Origin: Streptomyces sp. NBC_01210
GTDB lineage: Bacteria; Actinomycetota; Actinomycetes; Streptomycetales; Streptomycetaceae
Length of the DNA: 64,000 nucleotides
Direction: 5' to 3'
NCBI RefSeq assembly: GCF_036010325.1
Contig: NZ_CP108549.1
Coordinates: forward strand, 1,240,001-1,304,000
Part shown: piece by piece, positions 25,967 to 34,241 of the stretch
Position numbering within the stretch: position 1 is the stretch's first letter
How the letters are laid out: the number at the start of each line of letters is the position of its first letter
Notes under the pieces: generated by a model
Told to the model about the DNA's origin: nothing
The model's input: only the letters and a program-made list of their open reading frames with translations
Database searches by the model: none
Made by a program: the position numbers and the translations under genes

Positions 25967-27271
25967 ATGAGGCTCGGGGAGGTGGAACGGCTCCAGGGTG
26001 AGTATCGGAGTTCGTTGCCGATGTGTTTGGGTCCCTACCGCGGCGGGATCCGCGTCGGTGGGGCGAGTGTTATCTGCGGGGTCTGATGCTGGACGGTCGG
26101 CGCAAGTCGATCCAGCCGACGGCCGAGCGGCTGCCGGATGGGAACATACAGGCCCTGCAGCAGTTCGTGAACCAGTCACCATGGCAGTGGACGCCAGTGC
26201 GGCGACAGATCGCCCAGAAGCCGTGCGAGGCGGTCCGGGCCGAGGTGTGGGTGGTCGACGACGTGTCGTTTCCCAAGTGCGGCACCGCTTCAGTCGGAGT
26301 GGCCCGCCAGTACTGCGGTGCTCTGGGCAAGCGGGCCAACTGCCAGGTCGCAGTCGGCGTGCACGCGGCCACCGACACCGCCTCCTGCCCGCTGGAGTGG
26401 GAGTTGTTTTTGCCCCAGGAGTGGGCGAACGACGACACCGACGGCAGCAGCCAGGGTGCCCAGCGACGTCGAGCATGTCTCCAAGACCCGATTGGCCCTG
26501 GGCTTGTTGAACCGGCCGGCCACCTGGTTGCCGACGGTTCCGGTGACCGTGGCCGACGCCGGCTACGGCCGCAGTGTCTCCTGCCGGCTCGCCCTGGAGG
26601 AACACGGCTGGTCATACGTGGTAGCGGTCGATCCCAAGGAGATCGACCGCCCGGCTTCGGCCGAGCCCTGTCAGCCCGCCTACGGCGGGCTGGGACCACC
26701 CACTCTGCCCCGCTGTCGCGAATCGGCTCAGCCCTTGCCCCAGCTGATCGATACCAAGACGCGGTTTGAGGAAGTCATCTGGCGTGAGCGCAGCAAGGGC
26801 GCGATGACCTCCCTCTTCGCTGTGCTTGAGGTGCGGCCGCCAGGCAAGGAAGCTTGTCGCACCGCCCAGGAACAGGCCGGCGGGCGCAACCGGTGGGACG
26901 GGGTGCTGCCGCTGCGGACCCTGCTGGTCGAAGAGCCCGAAACAGCGGCCGAGCCGACCGGCTACTGGATGACCAACCTGCCTGCCACTACCCCGATCGC
27001 CGATCTGGTGCGGTGGGCGAAGATGCGCTGGCGCATCGAGCACGACTACCGCGAACTCAAACACGGCCTGGGCCTGGACCACTTTGAAGGCCGCACCTGG
27101 CGCGGCCGGCACCACCACGTCACCCTCGTCACCGCCGCCCGGGCCTTCCTCACCCTGCGACGGATCGGCCCACCGCGCGTCAGCCGGCTCCCCAACCTGC
27201 CCACACTCTGCCTGAACAGCCGAAACGGCCCGCCGAACACCCGACGGACTGTCATGAAATACCGAGGTTAA
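25967..27271 (+). pseudogene. IS701-family transposase, at least two frameshifts
   Basis: Pieces of one DDE transposase lie in alternating frames. ATG 25967 begins MRLGEVERLQ; a shift at about 26000-26008 leads into FVADVFGSLPRRDPRRWGEC and the YLRGLMLDGRRKS hallmark, with VWVVDDVSFPKCG (first catalytic Asp region). A second shift at about 26436-26446 leads to VEHVSKTRLALGLL, VTVADAGYG (second Asp) and RIEHDYRELKHGLGLDHFEG (Glu region), ending at TAA 27271. The gene order within the transposase is intact, so it has decayed by small indels. I could not find matching terminal inverted repeats. Confidence 0.85.
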
Positions 27272-27278
27272 CGCGCGC

Positions 27279-27310
27279 TTACGTAGTCGAAATAAGTGGT
27301 TTCACCGATG
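27279..27310 (+). promoter_or_regulatory. TTACGTAGT plus GTTTCACCGATG elements
   Basis: TTACGTAGT at 27279-27287 and GTTTCACCGATG at 27299-27310 lie about 160 bp upstream of the secreted-protein ATG. The same two words are fused into one run at 25085-25104. The 11-bp separation here is the only difference. Confidence 0.45.
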
Positions 27311-27466
27311 CGCTCGGCCGTTACTCTGCGAGAGGGTCAGGGCGTTCCGGGAAGCGGGATAATTCCGAGGCTCTCGTCGTGTGACGGCGGAGCCGAAGGC
27401 TTCGCGTTTCCCACGGAAGTCAATCTCACAAGATGACTTCCTCAACTAGCTTCGTGGAGACGGATC

Positions 27467-27886
27467 ATGCGCTTACCTGCCCTGTGTGTCACCGTCGCGG
27501 TCGTGGCCGCGACGATTGCGGGAGGAGCGGCTCCAGCCGCTGCCGACACCGCGGCCAGCACGGTCAACCTGGATGCCGGTGCCGGCCTCCACCACAATTC
27601 CGCGACGGTGATCTATGAGCACGTCGACGGCGCGGTGAACTCGGTCAAGATCATCTCGCTGCAGGCCTTCTCCGGCGAGCCCGACTGCGTCTGGGTGGAG
27701 TGGAACGACCCGAAGGACGTGGGGGACGGTTGGACCGCCCTCAACTCCGAGCCCCCGTGTTACGGCGGCAGCATGGGGGAGACGCTCAACCGGATCATCA
27801 AGGCACCCAAGGGCCATCAGCTCAAGGTGCGCTTGGCTGCCTACCACGGTTCCGAACTGGTCCACAAGGACATCGCAAAGCTCTAG
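27467..27886 (+). CDS. Small secreted protein, uncharacterised
   Basis: A 139-aa protein with a clear Sec signal peptide (residues 1-27: MRLPALCVTVAVVAATIAGG, then AAPAAA-D). The mature part of about 112 residues has two cysteines (DCVWVEW and PPCYGG), probably a disulfide, and a beta-rich pattern. The family is not recognised. The ATG follows GTGGAGA. The third codon is TTA (27473-27475), so translation should need the bldA tRNA and production is probably tied to development. It lies between an IS701 and an IS5 remnant, suggesting an accessory gene. Confidence 0.8.
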   Translation: MRLPALCVTVAVVAATIAGGAAPAAADTAASTVNLDAGAGLHHNSATVIYEHVDGAVNSVKIISLQAFSGEPDCVWVEWNDPKDVGDGWTALNSEPPCYGGSMGETLNRIIKAPKGHQLKVRLAAYHGSELVHKDIAKL

Positions 27887-27899
27887 GCCGTTTTTCGGA

Positions 27900-28118
27900 T
27901 CACCTCGCTGACCAGATGAAGATGGCTGCGATGTGGAGTCCGGCGAGGTAGATGGTGACGGTCTTGTCGTAGCGGGTGGCCAGGCCGCGCCACTGTTTGA
28001 GCTTGTTGATGCAGCGTTCGACGGTGTTGCGTCGCTTGTATGCCTCGCGGTCGAAGGCTGGCGGACGGCCGCCGTGGCTGCCCAGACATTTGCGGTTCGC
28101 AGCTTGGTCGGCGGGCTG
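27900..28118 (-). pseudogene. IS5-family transposase, C-terminal remnant
   Basis: On the minus strand this reads DQAANRKCLGSHGGRPPAFD and continues REAYKRRNTVERCINKLKQW, RGLATRYDKTVTIYLAGLH and AAIFIWSAR, then stop. This is the conserved C-terminal third of IS5-group transposases, including the catalytic Glu in NTVERCIN. The N-terminal two-thirds are missing; the frame joins the IS630 remnant at about 28118. Confidence 0.85.
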
Positions 28119-28352
28119 CCCTCAGCCGTACAGCCGCAGGCCCTCCAGCTGATCCCGGGCGATCTGCTGGAGGGCTTCCTCGGCCTTGTGCCGCACGCTG
28201 GTACGGGTGCGTTTGTACCGGAACCCGTACCATTTGAGCAGGACGGAAAGCCGCGCCGAGTGGACGTTCACGCCGCGTTCTGCAGCCCGGGTGAACCTCC
28301 AGGGTCGATCGCGTCGCGTCACGAGTCCTCGTCCGCTGTCACTCAGGCCCAC
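28119..28352 (-). pseudogene. IS630-family transposase, internal remnant
   Basis: The minus strand reads NVHSARLSVLLKWYGFRYKR and TRTSVRHKAEEALQQIARDQLEGLRLYG (in sequence), the winged-helix segment before the DDE domain of IS630-type transposases. There is no DDE domain and no HTH beginning. It directly abuts the IS5 remnant, so the two elements were joined by insertion and deletion. Confidence 0.7.
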
Positions 28353-28513
28353 CTGTGCTGGATGTTTCCGCGATCCGGGCTGTCGACGCGGGTCAACTGG
28401 TCAGCCGCGGTGTGGTTCCTGTACCACCAGCAGACGAAGAATCCGCTGAAACGGCAGACAAGAAGGCCACTTGGTGGGGCCGGGGATGCCGGGTAAGGCC
28501 GCGCTCGCGACCA

Positions 28514-28936
28514 CTACCCAAGGAAAGTCAACCGCACTTGACGGTTGGCATTGTCTTTATTGGTATCCACCAGGCAGACCGACTGCCAGGTGCCGAGCTC
28601 CAGCCGGCCGCCGATCACCGGCAGCGTGGCGTGCGGCGGCACCAGGGCGGGCAGTACGTGGTCCCTGCCGTGGCCCGGGCTGCCGTGCCGGTGCTGCCAG
28701 CGGTCGTCTGCAGGCAGCAGGGTGTGCAGCGCGGCGAGCAGATCGTCGTCGCTGCCCGCGCCGGTCTCGATGACCGCGACGCCCGCCGTCGCATGCGGGA
28801 CGAAGATGTTGAGCAGGCCGTCCCGGCCGCTCGCGGTCTCCTGGAGGAATAGTTCGCAGGCGTGGGTCAGATCGGTCACCGTCTCGACGGAGCCGGTGGT
28901 GATGGTCAGGATCCTGGTGGTGAACTGTCCGGGCAT
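28514..28936 (-). CDS. YjbQ (UPF0047) family protein
   Basis: A 140-aa single-domain protein. It has FVPHATAGVAVIETG in the position of the family's SHTTA(A/S) motif, HRHGSPGHGRDHVLPAL, and the C-terminal LELGTWQSVCLVDTNKDN, typical of YjbQ. The family has reported weak thiamine-phosphate synthase activity, but its biological role is not settled. The ATG at 28936 is chosen over an upstream in-frame start at 29020 because family members begin at this point. It stands between the mobile-element debris and the LysR gene. Confidence 0.85.
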   Translation of the reverse strand: MPGQFTTRILTITTGSVETVTDLTHACELFLQETASGRDGLLNIFVPHATAGVAVIETGAGSDDDLLAALHTLLPADDRWQHRHGSPGHGRDHVLPALVPPHATLPVIGGRLELGTWQSVCLVDTNKDNANRQVRLTFLG

Positions 28937-29059
28937 GGGTCCATCTTCTCGTCCATTCGGCAAGATCGCCCATGCCCGGACCGAGGACGCACTCGCGCGG
29001 GACCTCGTTCGACAGCGCACCTACGAAGGCGCGGTGACCGGGTGTCGGCGCGCACGGCG

Positions 29060-29965
29060 TCAGGGCTCAGCCGTCGCCGCCCGCCGCAGTGCCTCGATGA
29101 GCACCTCCACCGACGGCCGCCCCCGCGAGGCGGCGCGTACGGCCACCACGACATGCCGCTCCACCAGGTCGTCGAGGGGCACCGAGGCGATGCCCTCCGA
29201 GCGCAGCCTCAGCATCAGCCCGGTCAGCGGTGCCACGCCGAGACCCGCCCCGACCATGGCCAGGGAGGTCGCGGTGTCGGTGACCTCATGGGCGACGCGC
29301 GGTTCGAATCCGGACCGGCGGCAGGCGGTACGCACCGCACGTCCGTAGTACGTATGCGGCGCGGGCAGGATCCAGTCCCGGCCGGCCAGCTGGGTCAGCC
29401 GCCAGGACGTCGCGTCGGGCGGCGCCTGATCGGCCGGCACAGCCACTGCGAAGCGCTCCGAGTGGAGTCGTACCAGCTCAGAGGCCTCGTCCCGGGCGAG
29501 CGGAGCGTCCGGATAGTCGAGCCCGAGCGCCAGGTCCACCCGACCGGCGGAGACCTCCGCGTGGGCTTGGTCGACGTCCACCTCCTGGCTCACCACCTCG
29601 ACCCCCGGGTGGTGTTCGCCGAGCCAGCGCAGGGCCGGCGGAAGGAAGGCCGCTGCCGCTGTGCCGAACACGCCGAGCCGCAGCCGCGCCGAGACCTCCG
29701 TGCGGGTGCGCTCGATGGCGGCCGCCGCCTCGGCCTGGGCCCGCAGGATGCGGCCGGCGTGGACGACCAGCGTGTGCCCGGCGTCCGTGAGCTCGACCCG
29801 TCGCCCGACTCTCCGTATCAGCCGCGCGCCCGCGGTCCGCTCCAGCTGGGCAATCTGCTGGGAGATCGCGCCAGGGGTGTAGCCAAGGGCCGCAGCGGCG
29901 GCCGTCATGGTGCCGTAGCGGTCCAGTTCGGCCAGTGCGCGCAGATGTACTCCACCCAGTTCCAT
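29060..29965 (-). CDS. LysR family transcriptional regulator
   Basis: A 301-aa regulator with an N-terminal winged HTH (residues about 4-62: LRALAELDRYGTMTAAAAAL, ISQQIAQLERTAGARLIRR) and a periplasmic-binding-type effector domain (about 90-290). It is divergent from the FAD oxidoreductase that begins the catabolic gene set at 30107, so it is the likely local regulator. The 141-bp divergent region holds a palindrome (29972-29984) close to its own start. Confidence 0.92.
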   Translation of the reverse strand: MELGGVHLRALAELDRYGTMTAAAAALGYTPGAISQQIAQLERTAGARLIRRVGRRVELTDAGHTLVVHAGRILRAQAEAAAAIERTRTEVSARLRLGVFGTAAAAFLPPALRWLGEHHPGVEVVSQEVDVDQAHAEVSAGRVDLALGLDYPDAPLARDEASELVRLHSERFAVAVPADQAPPDATSWRLTQLAGRDWILPAPHTYYGRAVRTACRRSGFEPRVAHEVTDTATSLAMVGAGLGVAPLTGLMLRLRSEGIASVPLDDLVERHVVVAVRAASRGRPSVEVLIEALRRAATAEP

Positions 29966-29971
29966 GGAGAG

Positions 29972-29984
29972 GATCTAAAAGATC
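29972..29984. promoter_or_regulatory. Palindrome GATCT-AAA-AGATC in the LysR/oxidoreductase gap
   Basis: Perfect 5-bp arms around AAA, 7 bp upstream of the LysR start codon. The ATC-N5-GAT core is suggestive of an autoregulatory LysR-type site, but LysR boxes usually have a longer spacing, so this is tentative. Confidence 0.35.
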
Positions 29985-30106
29985 GACTGCTGAAACTGTC
30001 AATGGACGCGAAGAGTCGGTGGCGTCCACCATGGCTGTCACCGGACGGACTCCGCCTCATGCCGCGATCCACCGCGATGTGTCGAGCAGACGGGACGGCT
30101 CTATTC

Positions 30107-31261
30107 ATGGTTCACAGCGCTGAGGTCGTCATCATCGGCGGTGGCGTCGTCGGGGCGAGCATCGCCTTCCATCTGGCAGAGGCCGGGGTGCGGGACGTCC
30201 TGGTTCTGGAGCGCGACGAACCGGCGTCGGGCTCGTCGGGCAAGCCGATCGGCGGGATTCGCGCCCAGTTCTCGGATCCGCTCAACATCAGGCTGGGGCA
30301 GCGCAGTCTGGAGGCCTGGCGGGCCTTCAACGCCCGCCCCGGGGCCGACATCGGCATGGAGAGCGTCGGCTACCTCTTCCTCCTCGGCAGCAAGGCCGAG
30401 GAGGCGACGTTCCAGCAGGCCGTCGACGTACAGAACGAGCTCGGTGTCCGCAGCAGGATCATCACGCCCCGCGAGGCGCACGAGCTGTGCCCCTACGTGG
30501 ATCCGCATTCCGTCGTCGCCGCCGCGTACTCCCCCGATGACGGCTATGCGCTGCCGAAGGCGGCCGTGCACGGCTATCTGCGCGCCGCCCGGCGCCTCGG
30601 CGCGACCCTCCGTACGCACTGCACCGTCACCGGCATCGATGTCGGCGGCGGGCGGGTGCGGGCGGTGCGTACGACGTCGGGGACGGTGCGCACCTCGACG
30701 GTGGTCTGCGCCGCGGGTCCCTGGTCCGCGGCCGTCGGCGCGATGGCCGGTGTGGAGCTGCCCGTCACCCCGCTGCGCCGGCAGATCGCGCTGACCGGGC
30801 CGCTGAGTCCCGCGCCGCCGAGGGTCCCCTTCACCCTCGACTTCGACTCCACGCTCTACTTCCACAACGACGGAGCGGGCGGGCTGGTCCTCGGCCTGTC
30901 CGACCCGCGCCAGGAGCCGGGATTCGGGCGCGAGTTCAGCCAGGAGTGGCTGGAGCCGTTCCGCGAGGCGGCGGCCCGGCGGGCACCTGCACTGGCCGGC
31001 CTTCAGGCCCGGAGCGGTTGGGCCGGGCTGTACGAGATGACTCCGGACCGCAATGCACTGATCGGCCGGGCGGGCGAGGTGAACGGCTTTCTGTATGCCA
31101 CCGGATTCTCCGGGCACGGCTTTCTGCAGGCGCCCGCGGTCGGCGAGACCGTCCGTGACCTCTACCTCGACAGGACGCCGTTCATCGATGTCGGGCCGCT
31201 CGCCGCGACCCGCTTCGAGGGACACGCCGCGGCCGTCCGCCCCGAGGCCCACATCATCTGA
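30107..31261 (+). CDS. FAD-dependent oxidoreductase (DAO / sarcosine oxidase beta-like)
   Basis: A 384-aa flavoprotein with the Rossmann FAD motif GGGVVGASIAFHLAEAG at 11-27, SSGKPIGGIRAQFSDP in the position of the flavin loop, and a C-terminal FAD-contact region GFLYATGFSGHGFLQAPAVG. This is the D-amino-acid oxidase / sarcosine oxidase fold, which oxidises amines or N-methyl amino acids. Because it precedes a 2-oxoadipate dioxygenase and an ALDH7-type dehydrogenase on the same strand, a substrate in lysine breakdown (for example a pipecolate or hydroxy acid) is plausible but unproven. Upstream in-frame ATGs at 30059 and 30077 exist; 30107 fits the fold start. Confidence 0.87.
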   Translation: MVHSAEVVIIGGGVVGASIAFHLAEAGVRDVLVLERDEPASGSSGKPIGGIRAQFSDPLNIRLGQRSLEAWRAFNARPGADIGMESVGYLFLLGSKAEEATFQQAVDVQNELGVRSRIITPREAHELCPYVDPHSVVAAAYSPDDGYALPKAAVHGYLRAARRLGATLRTHCTVTGIDVGGGRVRAVRTTSGTVRTSTVVCAAGPWSAAVGAMAGVELPVTPLRRQIALTGPLSPAPPRVPFTLDFDSTLYFHNDGAGGLVLGLSDPRQEPGFGREFSQEWLEPFREAAARRAPALAGLQARSGWAGLYEMTPDRNALIGRAGEVNGFLYATGFSGHGFLQAPAVGETVRDLYLDRTPFIDVGPLAATRFEGHAAAVRPEAHII

Positions 31262-31294
31262 TCCCGCAGTACACCGGAAGGTATGGAGGACCGC

Positions 31295-32635
31295 ATGATT
31301 CCCCTGTGGCGGCTGCGCGCCGCGTTCGCCCGCCGTCTCTCCGACATGTACGGCATGGAAGTCCCCGCGTACACCACGCTTCTGGAGGTGTCGGCGCAGG
31401 TCAACGACGAGGTGATCAGCAAGGGCGGCGACACGGGACGGCTCGGCGGTATCGAGCGGGTCACGGCGGAGCGGCACGGCGCCATCCGGGTCGGTACCGC
31501 GCGCGAGATGCGCCAGGCCGCCCAGGTCTTCGCCGCGCTGGGCATGGAGCCGGTGGGCTTCTACGATCTGCGCGAAGCCGCGGCCAGCGCCGTCCCGGTC
31601 GTGTCCACCGCCTTCAGGCCCATCGAGGCCGAGGAGCTGGAACGCAATCCCTTCCGGGTCTTCACCTCCATGCTCACCACGGCCGACCGGCGCTTCTTCG
31701 ACGCCGGACTCGAGGCCCGGCTGGAGTCCTTCCTCGGCCGGCGCGAGCTGTTCCCGCCGGAGCTCCTCGACCTGGCCGCGCGGGCCGAGCGGGAGCAGGG
31801 CCTCGACGAGGCAGCGGCAGAGCAATTCCTGACGCTGGCGGTCGCTGCTTTCGAGCTCTCGTCACAGCCCGTGGACCGCGCCTGGTACGCGGAACTGGAG
31901 CGGATCTCCGCCGTCGCCGCCGACATCGGCGGCGTCACCAGCACCCATATCAACCACCTCACCCCCCGCGTACTCGACATCGACGAGCTCTACCGGCGGA
32001 TGGCGGACCGCGGCATCACGATGATCGACCGGATCCAGGGCCCGCCGCGCTGGGACGGCCCTGACGTGCTGCTGCGCCAGACATCGTTCCGGGCCCTGGC
32101 CGAGCCCCGCCGCTTCCGTGAACCCGACGGCAGTGTCGCCGCCGGTTCCCTGCGGGTCAGGTTCGGCGAGGTCGAGGCGCGCGGCATCGCGCTCACCCGT
32201 TCGGGCCGCGCCCTCTACGACGAGCTGATCGGCGAACCGGCCGAGGTCTGGGCCGGCCGCTTCCCGCGTACCGAACACCAACTGGCCGTCCAGGACAAGG
32301 CGTTCTTCCGCTACGAGCCGGTAGCGGGCCGACCCGGCGACGGCCGCCGCCCGCCGGAGGATCTCGCAGGCCTCCTCGACGGGGGCTGGGTGAGCGCCCA
32401 CCCCATCGTCTACGAGGACTTCCTGCCCGCGTCTGCCGCCGGCATCTTCCAGTCGAACCTCACCGACGAGGGCACCCGGGACACCACCGCCACCGGCGCC
32501 CACTACGACCAGCAGTGGCTCTCCGGCGTACTGGAGCGCCCGGTCCACGACCCCTTCGACCTCTACGCCGCTCAGCAGGACAGCTCACTTCGGCAGGCCC
32601 GCCGGGCCCTCGCACTCTCCAAGGACACGTCTTGA
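31295..32635 (+). CDS. hglS: 2-oxoadipate dioxygenase/decarboxylase (HglS, DUF1338 family)
   Basis: A 446-aa Fe(II)-dependent VOC-fold enzyme. Established for Pseudomonas HglS: 2-oxoadipate is converted with O2 to 2-hydroxyglutarate and CO2, the last new step of the 2-aminoadipate lysine route. Here the signatures ERHGAIRVGT (about 60-69), FRPIEAEELERNPFRVFTS, THINHLTPRVLDID (about 217-230) and FGEVEARG (about 290-297) are present and include the two His and one Glu metal ligands. The ATG at 31295 has GGAGGA 4 bp before it; an ATG at 31283 is less well placed. Its TGA overlaps the TTG start of the next gene. Confidence 0.88.
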   Translation: MIPLWRLRAAFARRLSDMYGMEVPAYTTLLEVSAQVNDEVISKGGDTGRLGGIERVTAERHGAIRVGTAREMRQAAQVFAALGMEPVGFYDLREAAASAVPVVSTAFRPIEAEELERNPFRVFTSMLTTADRRFFDAGLEARLESFLGRRELFPPELLDLAARAEREQGLDEAAAEQFLTLAVAAFELSSQPVDRAWYAELERISAVAADIGGVTSTHINHLTPRVLDIDELYRRMADRGITMIDRIQGPPRWDGPDVLLRQTSFRALAEPRRFREPDGSVAAGSLRVRFGEVEARGIALTRSGRALYDELIGEPAEVWAGRFPRTEHQLAVQDKAFFRYEPVAGRPGDGRRPPEDLAGLLDGGWVSAHPIVYEDFLPASAAGIFQSNLTDEGTRDTTATGAHYDQQWLSGVLERPVHDPFDLYAAQQDSSLRQARRALALSKDTS

Positions 32636-34170
32636 CCACCAACGGCATCACGCTCCCCGACAACGATTCCCTGCGCACCCGGGCGGAGGAGAGCCTGCTC
32701 CGTTGCGGTGCGCAACTTCCCCCGGGCGGTGGCGATCTCGTCGCCCGCACACCGCTGACCGGCGAGGCTCTCTTCACGCTGCCCGCCACGCCGCCCGAGC
32801 AGGCCGACGCGGAGATCGGCGTGGCCGAAGAGGCGTTCAGGCAGTGGCGTACCGTTCCCGCGCCGCAGCGTGGCGCGCTGGTCAAGCGGCTGGGCGAGCT
32901 GCTGACCGAGCACAAGGAGCACCTGGCGGACCTCGTCACCATCGAGGCCGGCAAGATCCGTTCCGAGGCGCTCGGCGAAGTACAGGAAATGATCGACATC
33001 TGTGAGTTCGCGGTCGGGCTCTCGCGTCAGCTGTACGGCCGGACCATGGCCTCCGAGCGGCCGGGTCACCGGCTCTCGGAGAACTGGCACCCGCTGGGTG
33101 TTGTCGGTGTGATCTCCGCCTTCAACTTCCCGGTCGCCGTCTGGTCGTGGAACACCGCGCTCGCACTGGCCTGCGGCGACACGGTCGTCTGGAAGCCCTC
33201 GGAGCTGACCCCGCTGACCGCTCTCGCCTGCGACGCCCTGCTCGCCCGCGCAGCCGCCGACACCGGTGCGCCCGCGGGTGTGCACCGGCTGCTGCTCGGC
33301 GGGCGCGAAGCGGGTGAGCGGCTGGTCGACGACGCGCGGGTGGCCCTGGTGAGCGCGACGGGATCGGTCCGTATGGGACGCGAGGTCGCCCCCCGTGTCG
33401 CCACCCGATTCGGCCGCTGTCTGCTCGAGCTGGGCGGGAACAACGCGGCGATCGTCACTCCGTCGGCCGATCTCGACCTCGCCGTGCGCGGGATCGTCTT
33501 CTCCGCCGCGGGCACCGCGGGCCAGCGCTGCACCAGCCTGCGCCGCCTGATCGTCCACGAGGACATCGCGGACCGGCTGGTGGAGAAGATCGTCCACGCC
33601 TACGGCCAGCTGCCGGTCGGCGACCCGTTCCAGGAGACCACCCTGGTGGGCCCGCTGATCTCCGGCACGGCGCACCGGAGTATGGCCGAGGCGCTGGCGG
33701 CGGCCGAGGCCGACGGCGGGAAGATCCTGACCGGCGGCGACCGGCAGCCGGCGGAGCAGGCGCCGGAGGCGGCGTATGTACGGCCCGCGGTCGTGCGGAT
33801 GCCCGCGCAGACCGCCGTGGTCCGCCGGGAGACGTTCGCCCCGATTCTGTATGTGCTCAGCTACCGGACGCTGGAAGAGGCGGTCGCGCTGCAGAACGGG
33901 GTCCCGCAGGGCCTGTCCTCCAGCATCTTCACGCAGGACCAGCGGGAGGCGGAGCGCTTCCTGGCCGCCGACGGCTCCGACTGCGGTATCGCCAATGTCA
34001 ACATCGGCACGTCCGGTGCGGAAATCGGCGGAGCATTCGGCGGGGAGAAGGAGACCGGCGGCGGCCGCGAGTCCGGCTCGGACGCCTGGAAGGCGTATAT
34101 GCGCCGGGCCACCAACACGGTGAACTACTCGGACAGCCTGCCGCTGGCTCAGGGGGTCAACTTCCTCTGA
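32632..34170 (+). CDS. Aldehyde dehydrogenase, ALDH7 type (2-aminoadipate semialdehyde dehydrogenase)
   Basis: A 512-aa NAD(P)-dependent aldehyde dehydrogenase. Catalytic residues are Asn165 (SAFNFPVAVWSWN), Glu266 (LLELGGNNAAIV) and Cys300 (GQRCTSLRR). ENWHPLGVVGVISAFNFPVA and ELGGNNA are hallmarks of the antiquitin/ALDH7 group, whose best-known reaction is oxidation of 2-aminoadipate-6-semialdehyde in lysine catabolism. The start is TTG at 32632, overlapping the preceding TGA (TTGA), with AAGGA upstream. The genomic link to hglS supports that substrate. Confidence 0.9.
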   Translation: MTTNGITLPDNDSLRTRAEESLLRCGAQLPPGGGDLVARTPLTGEALFTLPATPPEQADAEIGVAEEAFRQWRTVPAPQRGALVKRLGELLTEHKEHLADLVTIEAGKIRSEALGEVQEMIDICEFAVGLSRQLYGRTMASERPGHRLSENWHPLGVVGVISAFNFPVAVWSWNTALALACGDTVVWKPSELTPLTALACDALLARAAADTGAPAGVHRLLLGGREAGERLVDDARVALVSATGSVRMGREVAPRVATRFGRCLLELGGNNAAIVTPSADLDLAVRGIVFSAAGTAGQRCTSLRRLIVHEDIADRLVEKIVHAYGQLPVGDPFQETTLVGPLISGTAHRSMAEALAAAEADGGKILTGGDRQPAEQAPEAAYVRPAVVRMPAQTAVVRRETFAPILYVLSYRTLEEAVALQNGVPQGLSSSIFTQDQREAERFLAADGSDCGIANVNIGTSGAEIGGAFGGEKETGGGRESGSDAWKAYMRRATNTVNYSDSLPLAQGVNFL

Positions 34171-34241
34171 TCCTTCCGATTCCGCTCAGCGGAGCGGAGC
34201 GGAGCGGGAAGATCCACGACCCCGGCGCGGTTGGTAGAACC

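Noticed and set aside
25911..27310. Terminal inverted repeats for the IS701 remnant
   Set aside because: CTAGTAGTGCTTCGTCAC near 25911 looks like an IS end, but no matching reverse complement was found near 27271-27310, so element ends were not annotated.
34180..34210. GGAGC repeats and an imperfect inverted repeat after the ALDH gene
   Set aside because: TTCCGCTC and GAGCGGGAA pair only imperfectly, with competing registers, so I do not call a terminator.
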